Below, piece after piece: positions 51,593-59,480 of a stretch of DNA of 64,000 nt. The notes beneath the pieces are model-generated. The model was not told the DNA's origin. It did no database searches and saw only the letters and a list, made by a program, of their open reading frames with translations. Position 1 is the first letter of the stretch. The number at the start of each line of letters is the position of its first letter. Position numbers and translations under genes: made by a program. This DNA is from Acrocarpospora corrugata (lineage in GTDB: Bacteria; Actinomycetota; Actinomycetes; Streptosporangiales; Streptosporangiaceae), in assembly GCF_009687845.1 (NCBI RefSeq), contig NZ_BLAD01000039.1:211394-275393 (forward strand), given 5' to 3'.

Positions 51593-53969
51593 CTGTTCCC
51601 CTCCGTTGCCCAGCTGGGTCGAGCGCCGGACTCACCTCCACCGGCGTCACCAGCCGCCGCCCGACGCCGACCGTCCGCACCGCACCGGTGAGCCGGACGA
51701 CCGCGCGGCACGGCAGGTCGTTCGCGGACGTGCCGACCAGCACCTCCACGTCTCCAGGCTCGACGATCCGCCGCAGGTCCCGCCCGGTGAAGGCGGTCCG
51801 ATCGGCGTGCACCTGGAACTGCACGTCCTTGCTCTCGCCGGCCTCCAGCCGGACCCTGACGAAGCCCGCCAGCTGCTTCACCGGGCGGGTGACCTGGGCG
51901 AGAACGTCGTGCAGGTAGAGCTGCACGACCTCCGAGCCCGCTCGCGCGCCGGTGTTGTGGACCCGCACCGCCACGGTGAACTCGCCGTCGGTGGGAATCT
52001 CGACGTCACTGATCCGCAGTTCGCCGACCTCGAAGGTGGTGTAGGACGTTCCGTACCCGAACGGGAAGAGCGGTGTCGGGTCGAGGTTGCTGATGCCCTG
52101 GCTGTCGGTTCCGAGCGGCGGCTGCAGGTACGTGCCCGGCTGACCGCCAGCCCCGCGGGGAATCTGAACGGGCAGCTTGCCTCCGGGCTGGACACGACCC
52201 GAGATTATACGGGAGATCGCCCCAGCTCCCTCTTCTCCGGGCATGAACGCCTGAATCAGACCGGCGGCCTGCGGCCGCACCACGCCCAGCGCGTACGGCC
52301 TGCCGGAGACCACGACCACCACGACCGGCGTGCCGGTGGCGGCGAGCTCGCCCACCAGATCCTCCTGCACCCCGGGCAGCCGCAGGTCTTCGGCGTCGCA
52401 GCCCTCCCCCGAGGTGCCGTGCCCGAACATGCCCGCCCGGTCACCGACGACCACGACGCACAGCTCCGCTTCGCGCGCGGTCGTCACCGCGGCGGCGAAC
52501 CCAGAACGGTCCTCGCCCCGCACGTCGCAGCCCTGCGCGTGGGTGATCTCGGCGTCCGGGAACTCGGCCCGCAGCCCGTCGAGCAGGCTGGGCGCGTCGA
52601 GGCCGAGCCCGAGGTCGGGGTGCCGGGGCAGGACGTGGTTGGGGAAGGAGTAGCACCCCATGAAGACACGCGGGTCGTCCGCGCCAGGCCCGACCACGGC
52701 GATCCGCCGGGCGCCGGTCACCGGCAGGGCCGTACCGGCGTCGAGCAGGATGATGGAGCTCTCGGCCAGCTCGCGCGCCAGCGCCCGGTTGTCGGCCGAG
52801 TCCAGCTCAACGTCGCCGCGGCCCTCCGGCTGCCAGTCCGGATCGAGCAGCCCGAGCTCCGCCTTCTGGGTGAGCAGGCGACGCGCCGCCCGGTCGATCA
52901 GGGATTCCGGCAGTTCGCCCCGGGTGACCCGGTCGACCAGGTGCGGCCCGAAGCCGAGGGTGTCGGGGAGTTCGACGTCGATGCCCGCGCGGAGCGCCTG
53001 AATGCCGGCGTCGTCGCTGTCGGCGGCGACCTGGTGCATCGTCTCCAGGAACGCGATGGCCCAGTAGTCGGAGACTACGGTCCCGGTGAACCCCCACTCG
53101 CCCCGCAGCAGGTCGGTCAGCAGCCAGGAGTCGACCGCGGCCGGGACGCCGTCCACGTCGGAGTAGGAGTTCATCACCGAGCGAGCGCCGCCGAGGGTGA
53201 CGGCCATCTCGAACGGCGGCAGGATCATGTCCATCAGCTCGCGGCGGCCGATCGGCACCGGCCCATGGTTGCGGGCCGCCCGCGACGCCGAATACCCCGC
53301 GAAATGCTTGAGAGTGGCGATGATCCCCACGCTCTCCAGCCCGCGCACGTAGGCACTGCCGACCATCGCGACCAGGTACGGATCCTCCCCGATGGTCTCC
53401 TCCACCCGCCCCCACCGGTAATCCCTGACCACGTCCAGCACTGGGGACAACCCCTGGTGCACGCCGACGGCGCGCATGTCCCGCCCGATCGCGGCGGCCA
53501 TCCGCTCGACCAGGCCGGGATCGAAGGTGGCCCCCCAGGCGATCGCCGTGGGGTAGACGGTCGCGCCGAAGGTGGTGAACCCGGTCAGGCATTCCTCGTG
53601 CACCAGCGCCGGAATGCCGAACCGGTTGTTCCGCACGATCTCGCCCTGGAGCCGGGCCAGTTCGGCGACGCCTTCCTCGGGGGTCACCGGCCTGCTGCCG
53701 TAGACCCGGGTCAGGTGGCCGAGCCCGGACCGGATGGCCTCCTCGAAGGCGAGTTTCCCGGCCGCGGCCAGCACATCCTGGAGCGGCGCGACGTTGTGGG
53801 TGCCGGCGTCGTCCGGATCGGGCTGGTGGGTGGCGAGCGTCTCGTTGCCGACCCAGCGGCTGCCGAGCTGGGCGACCTTCTCCGCCAGCGTCATCTCGTC
53901 GAGGAGCGCGTCAACCCGGTCGGCCACCGGAAGGCTCGGATCCTGCCACCTGCGGTCTGGAGCGATCAT
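51576..53969 (-). CDS. Intracellular GH3 beta-xylosidase/glucosidase-like
   Basis: A 797-residue family 3 hydrolase without signal peptide, so cytoplasmic. Landmarks: HEECLTGFTTFGATVYPTAIAWGATFDP, SPVLDVVRDYRWGRVEETIGEDPY, KHFAGYSASRAARNHGP and nucleophile Asp301 in TVVSDYWAI; sandwich domain with GHGTSGEGCDAEDLRLPGVQ; C-terminal Fn3-like domain (GEFTVAVRVHNTGARAGSEVVQLYL). The arrangement with LacI and an ABC importer matches Streptomyces bxlA-type loci, where it splits imported xylobiose; beta-glucosidase activity is the alternative. SD GAGGAG precedes ATG 53969. lacI follows in the same operon. Confidence 0.9.
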   Translation of the reverse strand: MIAPDRRWQDPSLPVADRVDALLDEMTLAEKVAQLGSRWVGNETLATHQPDPDDAGTHNVAPLQDVLAAAGKLAFEEAIRSGLGHLTRVYGSRPVTPEEGVAELARLQGEIVRNNRFGIPALVHEECLTGFTTFGATVYPTAIAWGATFDPGLVERMAAAIGRDMRAVGVHQGLSPVLDVVRDYRWGRVEETIGEDPYLVAMVGSAYVRGLESVGIIATLKHFAGYSASRAARNHGPVPIGRRELMDMILPPFEMAVTLGGARSVMNSYSDVDGVPAAVDSWLLTDLLRGEWGFTGTVVSDYWAIAFLETMHQVAADSDDAGIQALRAGIDVELPDTLGFGPHLVDRVTRGELPESLIDRAARRLLTQKAELGLLDPDWQPEGRGDVELDSADNRALARELAESSIILLDAGTALPVTGARRIAVVGPGADDPRVFMGCYSFPNHVLPRHPDLGLGLDAPSLLDGLRAEFPDAEITHAQGCDVRGEDRSGFAAAVTTAREAELCVVVVGDRAGMFGHGTSGEGCDAEDLRLPGVQEDLVGELAATGTPVVVVVVSGRPYALGVVRPQAAGLIQAFMPGEEGAGAISRIISGRVQPGGKLPVQIPRGAGGQPGTYLQPPLGTDSQGISNLDPTPLFPFGYGTSYTTFEVGELRISDVEIPTDGEFTVAVRVHNTGARAGSEVVQLYLHDVLAQVTRPVKQLAGFVRVRLEAGESKDVQFQVHADRTAFTGRDLRRIVEPGDVEVLVGTSANDLPCRAVVRLTGAVRTVGVGRRLVTPVEVSPALDPAGQRRGTDAGQL

Positions 53970-53996
53970 CTCCGACTCTCCTCTGTGATGTTGTGT

Positions 53997-54176
53997 CGCA
54001 AAATTTCGAAATATTTCGGTGCCTGGAAACGCCCCGCGGGCCAGACCCTATCCGGTACAAAAAACCAGTTCAAGCCATATGTAACCACAAAGTTAAGAAT
54101 CCTCCCTGCAATTCCCTTGACATGACTTCCGCCGAAACTTAGATTGCATGCCGCGCGGTCATGTCGCAATGTTTCG
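53997..54176. promoter_or_regulatory. LacI-type operators in the GH3/ABC divergent region
   Basis: The 314-bp region between GH3 and the binding-protein gene holds three matches to CG(C/A)AANNTTTCG: CGCAAAATTTCG (53997-54008), the perfect palindrome CGAAATATTTCG (54007-54018, overlapping by CG) and CGCAATGTTTCG (54165-54176). The first pair lies near the GH3 start and the third near the importer start. BxlR of streptomycetes binds CGAA-N-TTCG-type repeats, a related pattern (from memory). Confidence 0.7.
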
Positions 54177-54283
54177 GTAGACCGGCTCTTGAACGAACCG
54201 CAATGGGGGTGCTGATTCACCACGGCAGACCACCGCATCCGATCCACCAGCGCGGGCCTCGGCCCTTGAGTACGGAGATCAGC

Positions 54284-55633
54284 GTGGAGCCCAGAACTAC
54301 ATCTCGCCGCAATTTCTTAGCCCTCGCCGTGAGCGTCCCCATCGGCGCCGCGCTCGCCTCCTGCGGTAGCGCCGGTCCGACCCCCGCGGGCGGCGGCGCC
54401 ACCGGGGCCGCGGCCGGCTCCGGGGCGGCCACCTACTGGTTCCTCAGCACCCAGCCGCAGGAAGGCATCCGCAAGGCGTCCGTCGACCGGTTCAACGCGG
54501 CCAACCCGAACGCGAAGATCACCGCGACCACGTTCCAGAACGACGCGTTCAAGACGAAGATCAAGACTGCTCTCGGGGCCGGCCAGGCGCCCACCATCAT
54601 CTGGGGCTGGGGCGGCGGCGGCCTGCGCACCTACGTCCAGGCCAGCCAGGTCGAAGACCTCACCCCGTGGCTGGACCAGAACCCGGCCGTGAAGAACCGC
54701 CTGTTCCCGTCCTCGTTCGGCGCCGCGACCATCGACGGCAAGATCTACGCCCTGCCGTGCGAGGCGGTCCAGCCGGTCGTCCTGTTCTACAACAAGACCT
54801 GCTTCGAGAAGATCGGCGCCGAGCCGCCCACGTCCTGGTCCGACATCATGGCCCTGGTGCCCAAGTTCAACGCCGCGGGCATCGCGCCGTTCTCGCTGGG
54901 CGGCCAGTCCCGCTGGACCAACATGATGTGGCTGGAGTTCCTCTTCGACCGGGTCGGCGGCCCCGAGCTGTTCCAGGCCGTGTTCGACGCCCAGAAGGAC
55001 GCCTGGTCCAACCCCGCCGCGCTGGACGCGCTGACCAAGGTCCAGGACCTGGTTAAGGCCGACGGCTTCATCAAGGGCTTCTCCTCGATCACCGCCGACT
55101 CCAACGCCGACCAGGCGCTGCTGTACACCGGCAAGGCCGCGATGATGCTGCACGGCGTCTGGACCTACGGCAGCATGGCCCTGGACGGCGGCGACTTCGT
55201 CTCCGGCGGCCACCTCGGCTACATGAACTTCCCGCCGGTCGACGGCGGCAAGGGCGACCCCAGCAACACCGTCGGCAACCCCGGCCAGTACCTGTCGATC
55301 TACTCCAAGGCGACTCCCGAGCAGAAGGAGACCGCCAAGAAGTTCTTCGCCACCGCGGTCCTGTCCGACGAGGAAGTCAAGCAGTGGACCGACACCGGCT
55401 CGGTCCCGATCGTGCAGGGCGCGGACAAGCTGCTGGCCTCCTCCAAGGACGCCGAGTGGCTCCAGTTCGTCTACGGCATCGCCAGCGGCGCCAAGACCTT
55501 CGGCCAGTCCTGGGACCAGGCGCTCAGCCCGACCGCGGCGGAGATCCTGCTCGACAACATCTCCCAGCTGTTCCAGCTGTCCATCACACCGGAGCAGTTC
55601 GCGGCGAACATGAACGCGGTCATCGGCAAGTGA
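54284..55633 (+). CDS. Sugar ABC transporter substrate-binding lipoprotein
   Basis: A 449-residue extracytoplasmic binding protein (family 1 of solute-binding proteins). A twin-arginine-like start SRRNFLAL (7-14) is combined with a lipobox LASC (Cys27), so it may be exported by Tat and lipidated. Mature domain begins YWFLSTQPQEGIRKASVDRFNAANPN. GTG 54284 is chosen for GGAG 6 nt upstream; the frame runs to 54161 but those residues do not look like a leader. It binds the oligosaccharide for the two permeases that follow with 4-nt overlaps; no ATPase gene is here, so a shared MsiK-type ATPase is expected elsewhere. Confidence 0.92.
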   Translation: MEPRTTSRRNFLALAVSVPIGAALASCGSAGPTPAGGGATGAAAGSGAATYWFLSTQPQEGIRKASVDRFNAANPNAKITATTFQNDAFKTKIKTALGAGQAPTIIWGWGGGGLRTYVQASQVEDLTPWLDQNPAVKNRLFPSSFGAATIDGKIYALPCEAVQPVVLFYNKTCFEKIGAEPPTSWSDIMALVPKFNAAGIAPFSLGGQSRWTNMMWLEFLFDRVGGPELFQAVFDAQKDAWSNPAALDALTKVQDLVKADGFIKGFSSITADSNADQALLYTGKAAMMLHGVWTYGSMALDGGDFVSGGHLGYMNFPPVDGGKGDPSNTVGNPGQYLSIYSKATPEQKETAKKFFATAVLSDEEVKQWTDTGSVPIVQGADKLLASSKDAEWLQFVYGIASGAKTFGQSWDQALSPTAAEILLDNISQLFQLSITPEQFAANMNAVIGK

Positions 55634-56535
55634 GCCCGACCGCGACCCCGACCACCGCGCGAGGCAGCCGCAACGGCGGCCTCGCGTGGCTGGCCGTACC
55701 GGCCCTGGTGTTCTTCGTCGCGTTCGGGGTGGTCCCGCTGGTCGGGGTCCTGGCGCTCAGTTTCACCACCTGGGACGGCATCGGCGACATCAACGTGACG
55801 GGGCTGACCAGCTGGCAGGCCGTGCTGTCCGATCCCGGGCTGCCGCACGCGCTGTGGGTGACGTTCCTGGTGATGGCCCTGTCCTGGGCGGTCCAGACGC
55901 CGGCCAGCCTCCTGCTCGGGGTGTTCCTGGCGAACTCCCAGCGCTACCGGGCGGTGCTGGCGGTGGTGTACTTCGTCCCGCTGCTGCTGAGTTCCGCGGC
56001 GATCGCCATCACCTACAAGGCGCTGCTGGACCCGAACTTCGGCCTCGGCGCCGGGCTGGGCATCGACCTGCTCGTCCAGGACTGGCTGGGCGTGCCAGAA
56101 CTCGCCTTCGGCGTCGTGATCTTCGTGGTGTCCTGGCAGTTCATCCCCTTCCACTCGCTGATCTACCAGGCCGGGGTACGGCAGATCCCCAAATCCATGT
56201 ACGAAGCCGCCGAACTGGACGGCGCCGGACGGGTCCGCCAGTTCTTCAGCATCACGCTGCCCCAGCTCAAGTACACGGTCATCACCTCCTCGACCCTCAT
56301 GGTCGTCGGCTCGCTGACCTTCTTCGACCTGATCTTCGTACTGACCGAAGGCGGGCCGGGAGACACCACCCGGGTGCTCGCGCTGGACATGTACAAGCGC
56401 GGCTTCCAGGCCAACCTGATGGGCCCGGCCAGCGTGATCGCCGTCATCCTCGTCCTGGTCGGTCTCGTGCTGGCGCTGATCCTGCGCCGGCTCGGGGGCC
56501 GCGACGCCACCCACAGTCAGATGGAGGGTGCCTGA
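55630..56535 (+). CDS. Carbohydrate ABC permease (MalF-like)
   Basis: A 301-residue inner-membrane subunit with six helices and the ABC permease loop YEAAELDGAGRVRQFFSITLPQL (about 193-215), the EAA motif contacting the ATPase. GTG 55630 overlaps the stop of the binding-protein gene as GTGA. N-terminus SPTATPTTARGSRNGG is soluble. First helix GLAWLAVPALVFFVAFGVVPLVGVLALSF. Functions with the preceding lipoprotein and the following permease in oligosaccharide uptake. Confidence 0.93.
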   Translation: MSPTATPTTARGSRNGGLAWLAVPALVFFVAFGVVPLVGVLALSFTTWDGIGDINVTGLTSWQAVLSDPGLPHALWVTFLVMALSWAVQTPASLLLGVFLANSQRYRAVLAVVYFVPLLLSSAAIAITYKALLDPNFGLGAGLGIDLLVQDWLGVPELAFGVVIFVVSWQFIPFHSLIYQAGVRQIPKSMYEAAELDGAGRVRQFFSITLPQLKYTVITSSTLMVVGSLTFFDLIFVLTEGGPGDTTRVLALDMYKRGFQANLMGPASVIAVILVLVGLVLALILRRLGGRDATHSQMEGA

Positions 56536-57434
56536 TGGCGACGACCCTGACCCGGGAACAGCAGCGGCAGAACACTCCGGACCGGCCCAAACCCGGCGGG
56601 CGGCCGGGCGCGGTCGGCGGCCACCGGAACTGGCTGGCCGGGGTGGCCGGGTGGCTCTGGCTGGTGGTCGTGGTGGTCCCGATCTACTGGATCGTGATCA
56701 CCAGCTTCAAGGAACAGAGCAGTTACTACATCACGAACCCGTTCGCGCCACCCGCCGAGCCGACCCTCGGCAACTACGGGATGGTGATCGAGGCCGGATT
56801 TATCGGGTATTTCGTGAACAGTCTCATCGTCACGCTCGGTGCGGTGATTCCGGCGGTGCTGGTCGCGTTCATGGCCTCGTACGCGATCGTGCGGAGCCGG
56901 ACCGGCTGGTTCCTGCGTTCGGTGAACTCGCTGTTCCTGATGGGCCTGGCGATCCCGCTACAGGCGACGATCATCCCCGTCTACCTGATCATCATCAGGC
57001 TGCATCTTTACGACTCTTTGTTGGGGATGATCCTGCCGTCGATCGCTTTCGCGATCCCGCTGTCCGTGCTCGTGCTGTCCAACTTCATCCGTGACGTGCC
57101 GAAGGAACTCTTCGAGTCGATGCGGATGGACGGCGCCACCGAGTGGGCCACCCTCTGGCGGCTCGCCTTCCCGCTGACCCGCCCCGCCGTCGTCACGGTC
57201 GCCATCTACAACGCGCTGACCATCTGGAACGGCTTCCTGCTCCCGCTGATCCTCACCCAGAGCCCCGAGAAGCGCACCCTGCCCCTCGCTCTCTGGGCTT
57301 TCCAGGGCCAGTACAGCGTCAACGTCCCCGCGATCCTCGCCTCCGTCGTCCTCACCACCCTCCCGATCCTGGTCCTGTACGCGATAGGCCGCCGCCAACT
57401 ACTCAGCGGCCTGACCGCGGGCTTCGGAAAATGA
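56535..57434 (+). CDS. Carbohydrate ABC permease (MalG-like)
   Basis: A 299-residue partner permease. The first 45 residues are soluble and hydrophilic (TREQQRQNTPDRPKPGGRPG), followed by six helices and the EAA loop FESMRMDGATEWATLWRLAFPLTRPAVVTVAIYN (split around residue 200). ATG 56535 uses the A of the preceding TGA; GGAGGGT precedes it. Completes the binding-protein/permease/permease set; no ATPase follows. A terminator hairpin lies 8 nt after the stop. Confidence 0.93.
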   Translation: MATTLTREQQRQNTPDRPKPGGRPGAVGGHRNWLAGVAGWLWLVVVVVPIYWIVITSFKEQSSYYITNPFAPPAEPTLGNYGMVIEAGFIGYFVNSLIVTLGAVIPAVLVAFMASYAIVRSRTGWFLRSVNSLFLMGLAIPLQATIIPVYLIIIRLHLYDSLLGMILPSIAFAIPLSVLVLSNFIRDVPKELFESMRMDGATEWATLWRLAFPLTRPAVVTVAIYNALTIWNGFLLPLILTQSPEKRTLPLALWAFQGQYSVNVPAILASVVLTTLPILVLYAIGRRQLLSGLTAGFGK

Positions 57435-57441
57435 TCATTGG

Positions 57442-57464
57442 CGGCAGCGAGCGCCGCGCTGCCG
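57442..57464. terminator. Terminator of sugar ABC operon
   Basis: Stem CGGCAGCG / CGCTGCCG with a 7-nt loop, 7 nt after the permease stop, followed by a T/C-rich stretch (ttctatctcc). Confidence 0.6.
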
Positions 57465-58082
57465 AGCCGCTTCTATCTCCCCTGAAAGGAATGGTGGGAA
57501 AGGACTCGTATGCGCCACAGGATAAATAGCAGCAGAGCGCGACAAATCTAGTCGGATATATTCCAACAAGCCGTACTGGCCACGAAACTTACCGATTGGC
57601 GGGTGAGCCCGCCCGGTCAAGTCGCGGCAAAAAGGAAACGACGGGCAAGCCCCCGACGTGGTCACGTGCGGATCGCTTGGCCTCCCGCTAGCCTGCGTAC
57701 CGCGCCCGCAGATGTGGGTCGGAAATAGGGGCAACAGTTGACGGCCGCTGAGCGCAGTGCCAGGAAGGATCGCCGACCCTTCGTGTTGTACTCTCGACGC
57801 TCTCCTCTCGCGGCCGCTATGGCAGCACGCGATGAGCTGGCCTTATGCCCGACTTGGCACCCGCGGGGGGTGGGCTTCGCTACGGTGTGCTGAGGACTGA
57901 ATGCAATCCGGGTCCAGTGGAACGCTGCCCGGAATCAGGCATTCATCGTGATCAATCGGGGCTGCCGTTATTCGGCTTGATCACGATAAGCTCGACCATT
58001 TCCGCAGGCATGCGCCCGCACCTGTTTCTTCGGTCCGCTATGTGCCTGCGGTGGCTGCCCCTTTGACGTGGAAGGAATTCTG
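57465..58082. other. 618-bp gene-poor region before MFS gene
   Basis: No convincing gene: all ORFs are short, lack SDs and do not resemble proteins. The part near 57510-57600 is AT-richer than the surroundings. It holds ACGTG/CACGT arms at 57656-57667 and the long inverted repeat at 57945-57987 (listed separately). Probably a long regulatory leader or a junction between the sugar locus and the accessory region that follows. Confidence 0.5.
57945..57987. repeat. 11-21-11 perfect inverted repeat upstream of MFS gene
   Basis: Arms ATCGTGATCAA (57945-57955) and TTGATCACGAT (57977-57987) match exactly, separated by 21 bp (about two helical turns). Each arm is itself centred on TGATCA. It ends 95 nt before the MFS start, suggesting an operator for two dimers or an RNA hairpin. 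Confidence 0.6.
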
Positions 58083-59480
58083 TTGTCGTTCCCCGCTCCT
58101 CCCGTGGCAGACCCGGAGGTCGCACAGCGCGACAGCACCCACGCAGATGGTGGGTCAGGAGGTTCGACGATAGCCGACTCGACCACGCCCAGCCAGCAAT
58201 TAATCACGGAACGTGTCGGTACTGCTCTTCAGATGGATCCTGTCATCACCGAAATCGAAGGCCCGGCAAGAGAACTCCAGACACCCTCACTGAACAGGCT
58301 CTGGTGGGGTGTCACCGCCTCTACGGTGGCCTCCCGCACATTAGTCATCACCTATCCCCTGCTGGCGTTGGCGACCACACACTCACCGACCGCCGTCGGC
58401 TTGACCACGGCCATGCTGACCGTGCCCGGACTGCTTTTCTATTTGCCGGTCGGAGTCCTCGCCGACCGAGTCGCCCCTCATTTTCTCATTCGCCAGGGCG
58501 AGTCCTTTCGCGCGGCCATTATAATCACAGTGATGATCATGGTGGCTCTCGGTGTTGCCCAGCTTCCACTGATCTTGGTCGCCGCTTTTCTTGAAGGCAC
58601 TCTCTCAACCGTCTACTCGGTGGCCGAGGCGGCGCTCGTTCCGCTGGTGGCCCACGATGACAAAGTTGACGCCGCGCTGGCCGCGAGTGAACGGAGTACC
58701 CAGCTCGGGGCACTCGTCGCCCGCCCGCTGGCAGGTGCCCTCTTCGGCTTGAACCAAGTCCTGCCCTTCATTATCGGTCCTATTCTGGTGCTATTGTCCT
58801 CCCGCTCGGTCCCCCGGTACGAAGAGAAATGTGCAGTCGCGCCCGAATACCGCGCGTGGCCCACTGGCAGATTCCGATTGAAGGAGCTTAGGGCAGCCAT
58901 CGTCGAGGGATTTCAGGAGCTGCGGAGTCATAGCTTCCTGCGAGCAGCCGTAATTCTCACGGCAGCGACGAATTTCATGGTGAACGCATTGATTGTGGCA
59001 TTTATCGCCAGTTCGATTGAAGTCGGCCCGCTTATTGTGGGGCTAGTCCTCGCCGCCGGCAGCATCGGCGGGACTTTGGGGACAATCCTCGCCGAGCGTA
59101 CCCAATCCCAAAAATGGATATTGTCTATTCACTTGGTCATCTGGACTTTCGCTCTCATGCTCCCCGCCGTGAACCAACACCCCGTATTCTTCGCATTCGC
59201 CCTTCTTCTCACGGGATGGGGAGCCGCCACCAATGTCGCGATGAGGCGGTACGAGAAAGACAAGGTAGCGGCTGACAAGCTCGCCAGGGTCGTGAGTGTG
59301 TCGCGGCTCGCCGGGCACGCGGCGGTTGTCGCCGCCGCCCTGGTCGGCGGGCTGCTGGTGGACACGTGGAACATCCAGGTCGCGACCCGGATCTTGTCCA
59401 TCACAATGGTGACGATCTGCGTGCCGTTTGGAGTCTGGTTGCTGTTTCTCAGCAAGAACCGGGTACGCACTCCCGCCTAA
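58083..59480 (+). CDS. MFS transporter (EntS/Tet-like efflux family)
   Basis: About 465 residues. A 70-residue polar N-terminal extension (unusual) precedes a 12-helix MFS core; the conserved inter-helix loop appears as LPVGVLADRVAPHFLIRQGE and LVARPLAGALFGLNQVLPF. Likely proton-coupled export of a small molecule. TTG 58083 is preferred since AAGGA (58072-58076) lies 6 nt upstream; GTG 58068 is the longer option. Base composition is clearly lower in G+C than its neighbours (runs such as attataatcacagtgatg), a sign of transfer. It converges on the STAND gene with a 4-bp overlap. Confidence 0.88.
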   Translation: MSFPAPPVADPEVAQRDSTHADGGSGGSTIADSTTPSQQLITERVGTALQMDPVITEIEGPARELQTPSLNRLWWGVTASTVASRTLVITYPLLALATTHSPTAVGLTTAMLTVPGLLFYLPVGVLADRVAPHFLIRQGESFRAAIIITVMIMVALGVAQLPLILVAAFLEGTLSTVYSVAEAALVPLVAHDDKVDAALAASERSTQLGALVARPLAGALFGLNQVLPFIIGPILVLLSSRSVPRYEEKCAVAPEYRAWPTGRFRLKELRAAIVEGFQELRSHSFLRAAVILTAATNFMVNALIVAFIASSIEVGPLIVGLVLAAGSIGGTLGTILAERTQSQKWILSIHLVIWTFALMLPAVNQHPVFFAFALLLTGWGAATNVAMRRYEKDKVAADKLARVVSVSRLAGHAAVVAAALVGGLLVDTWNIQVATRILSITMVTICVPFGVWLLFLSKNRVRTPA

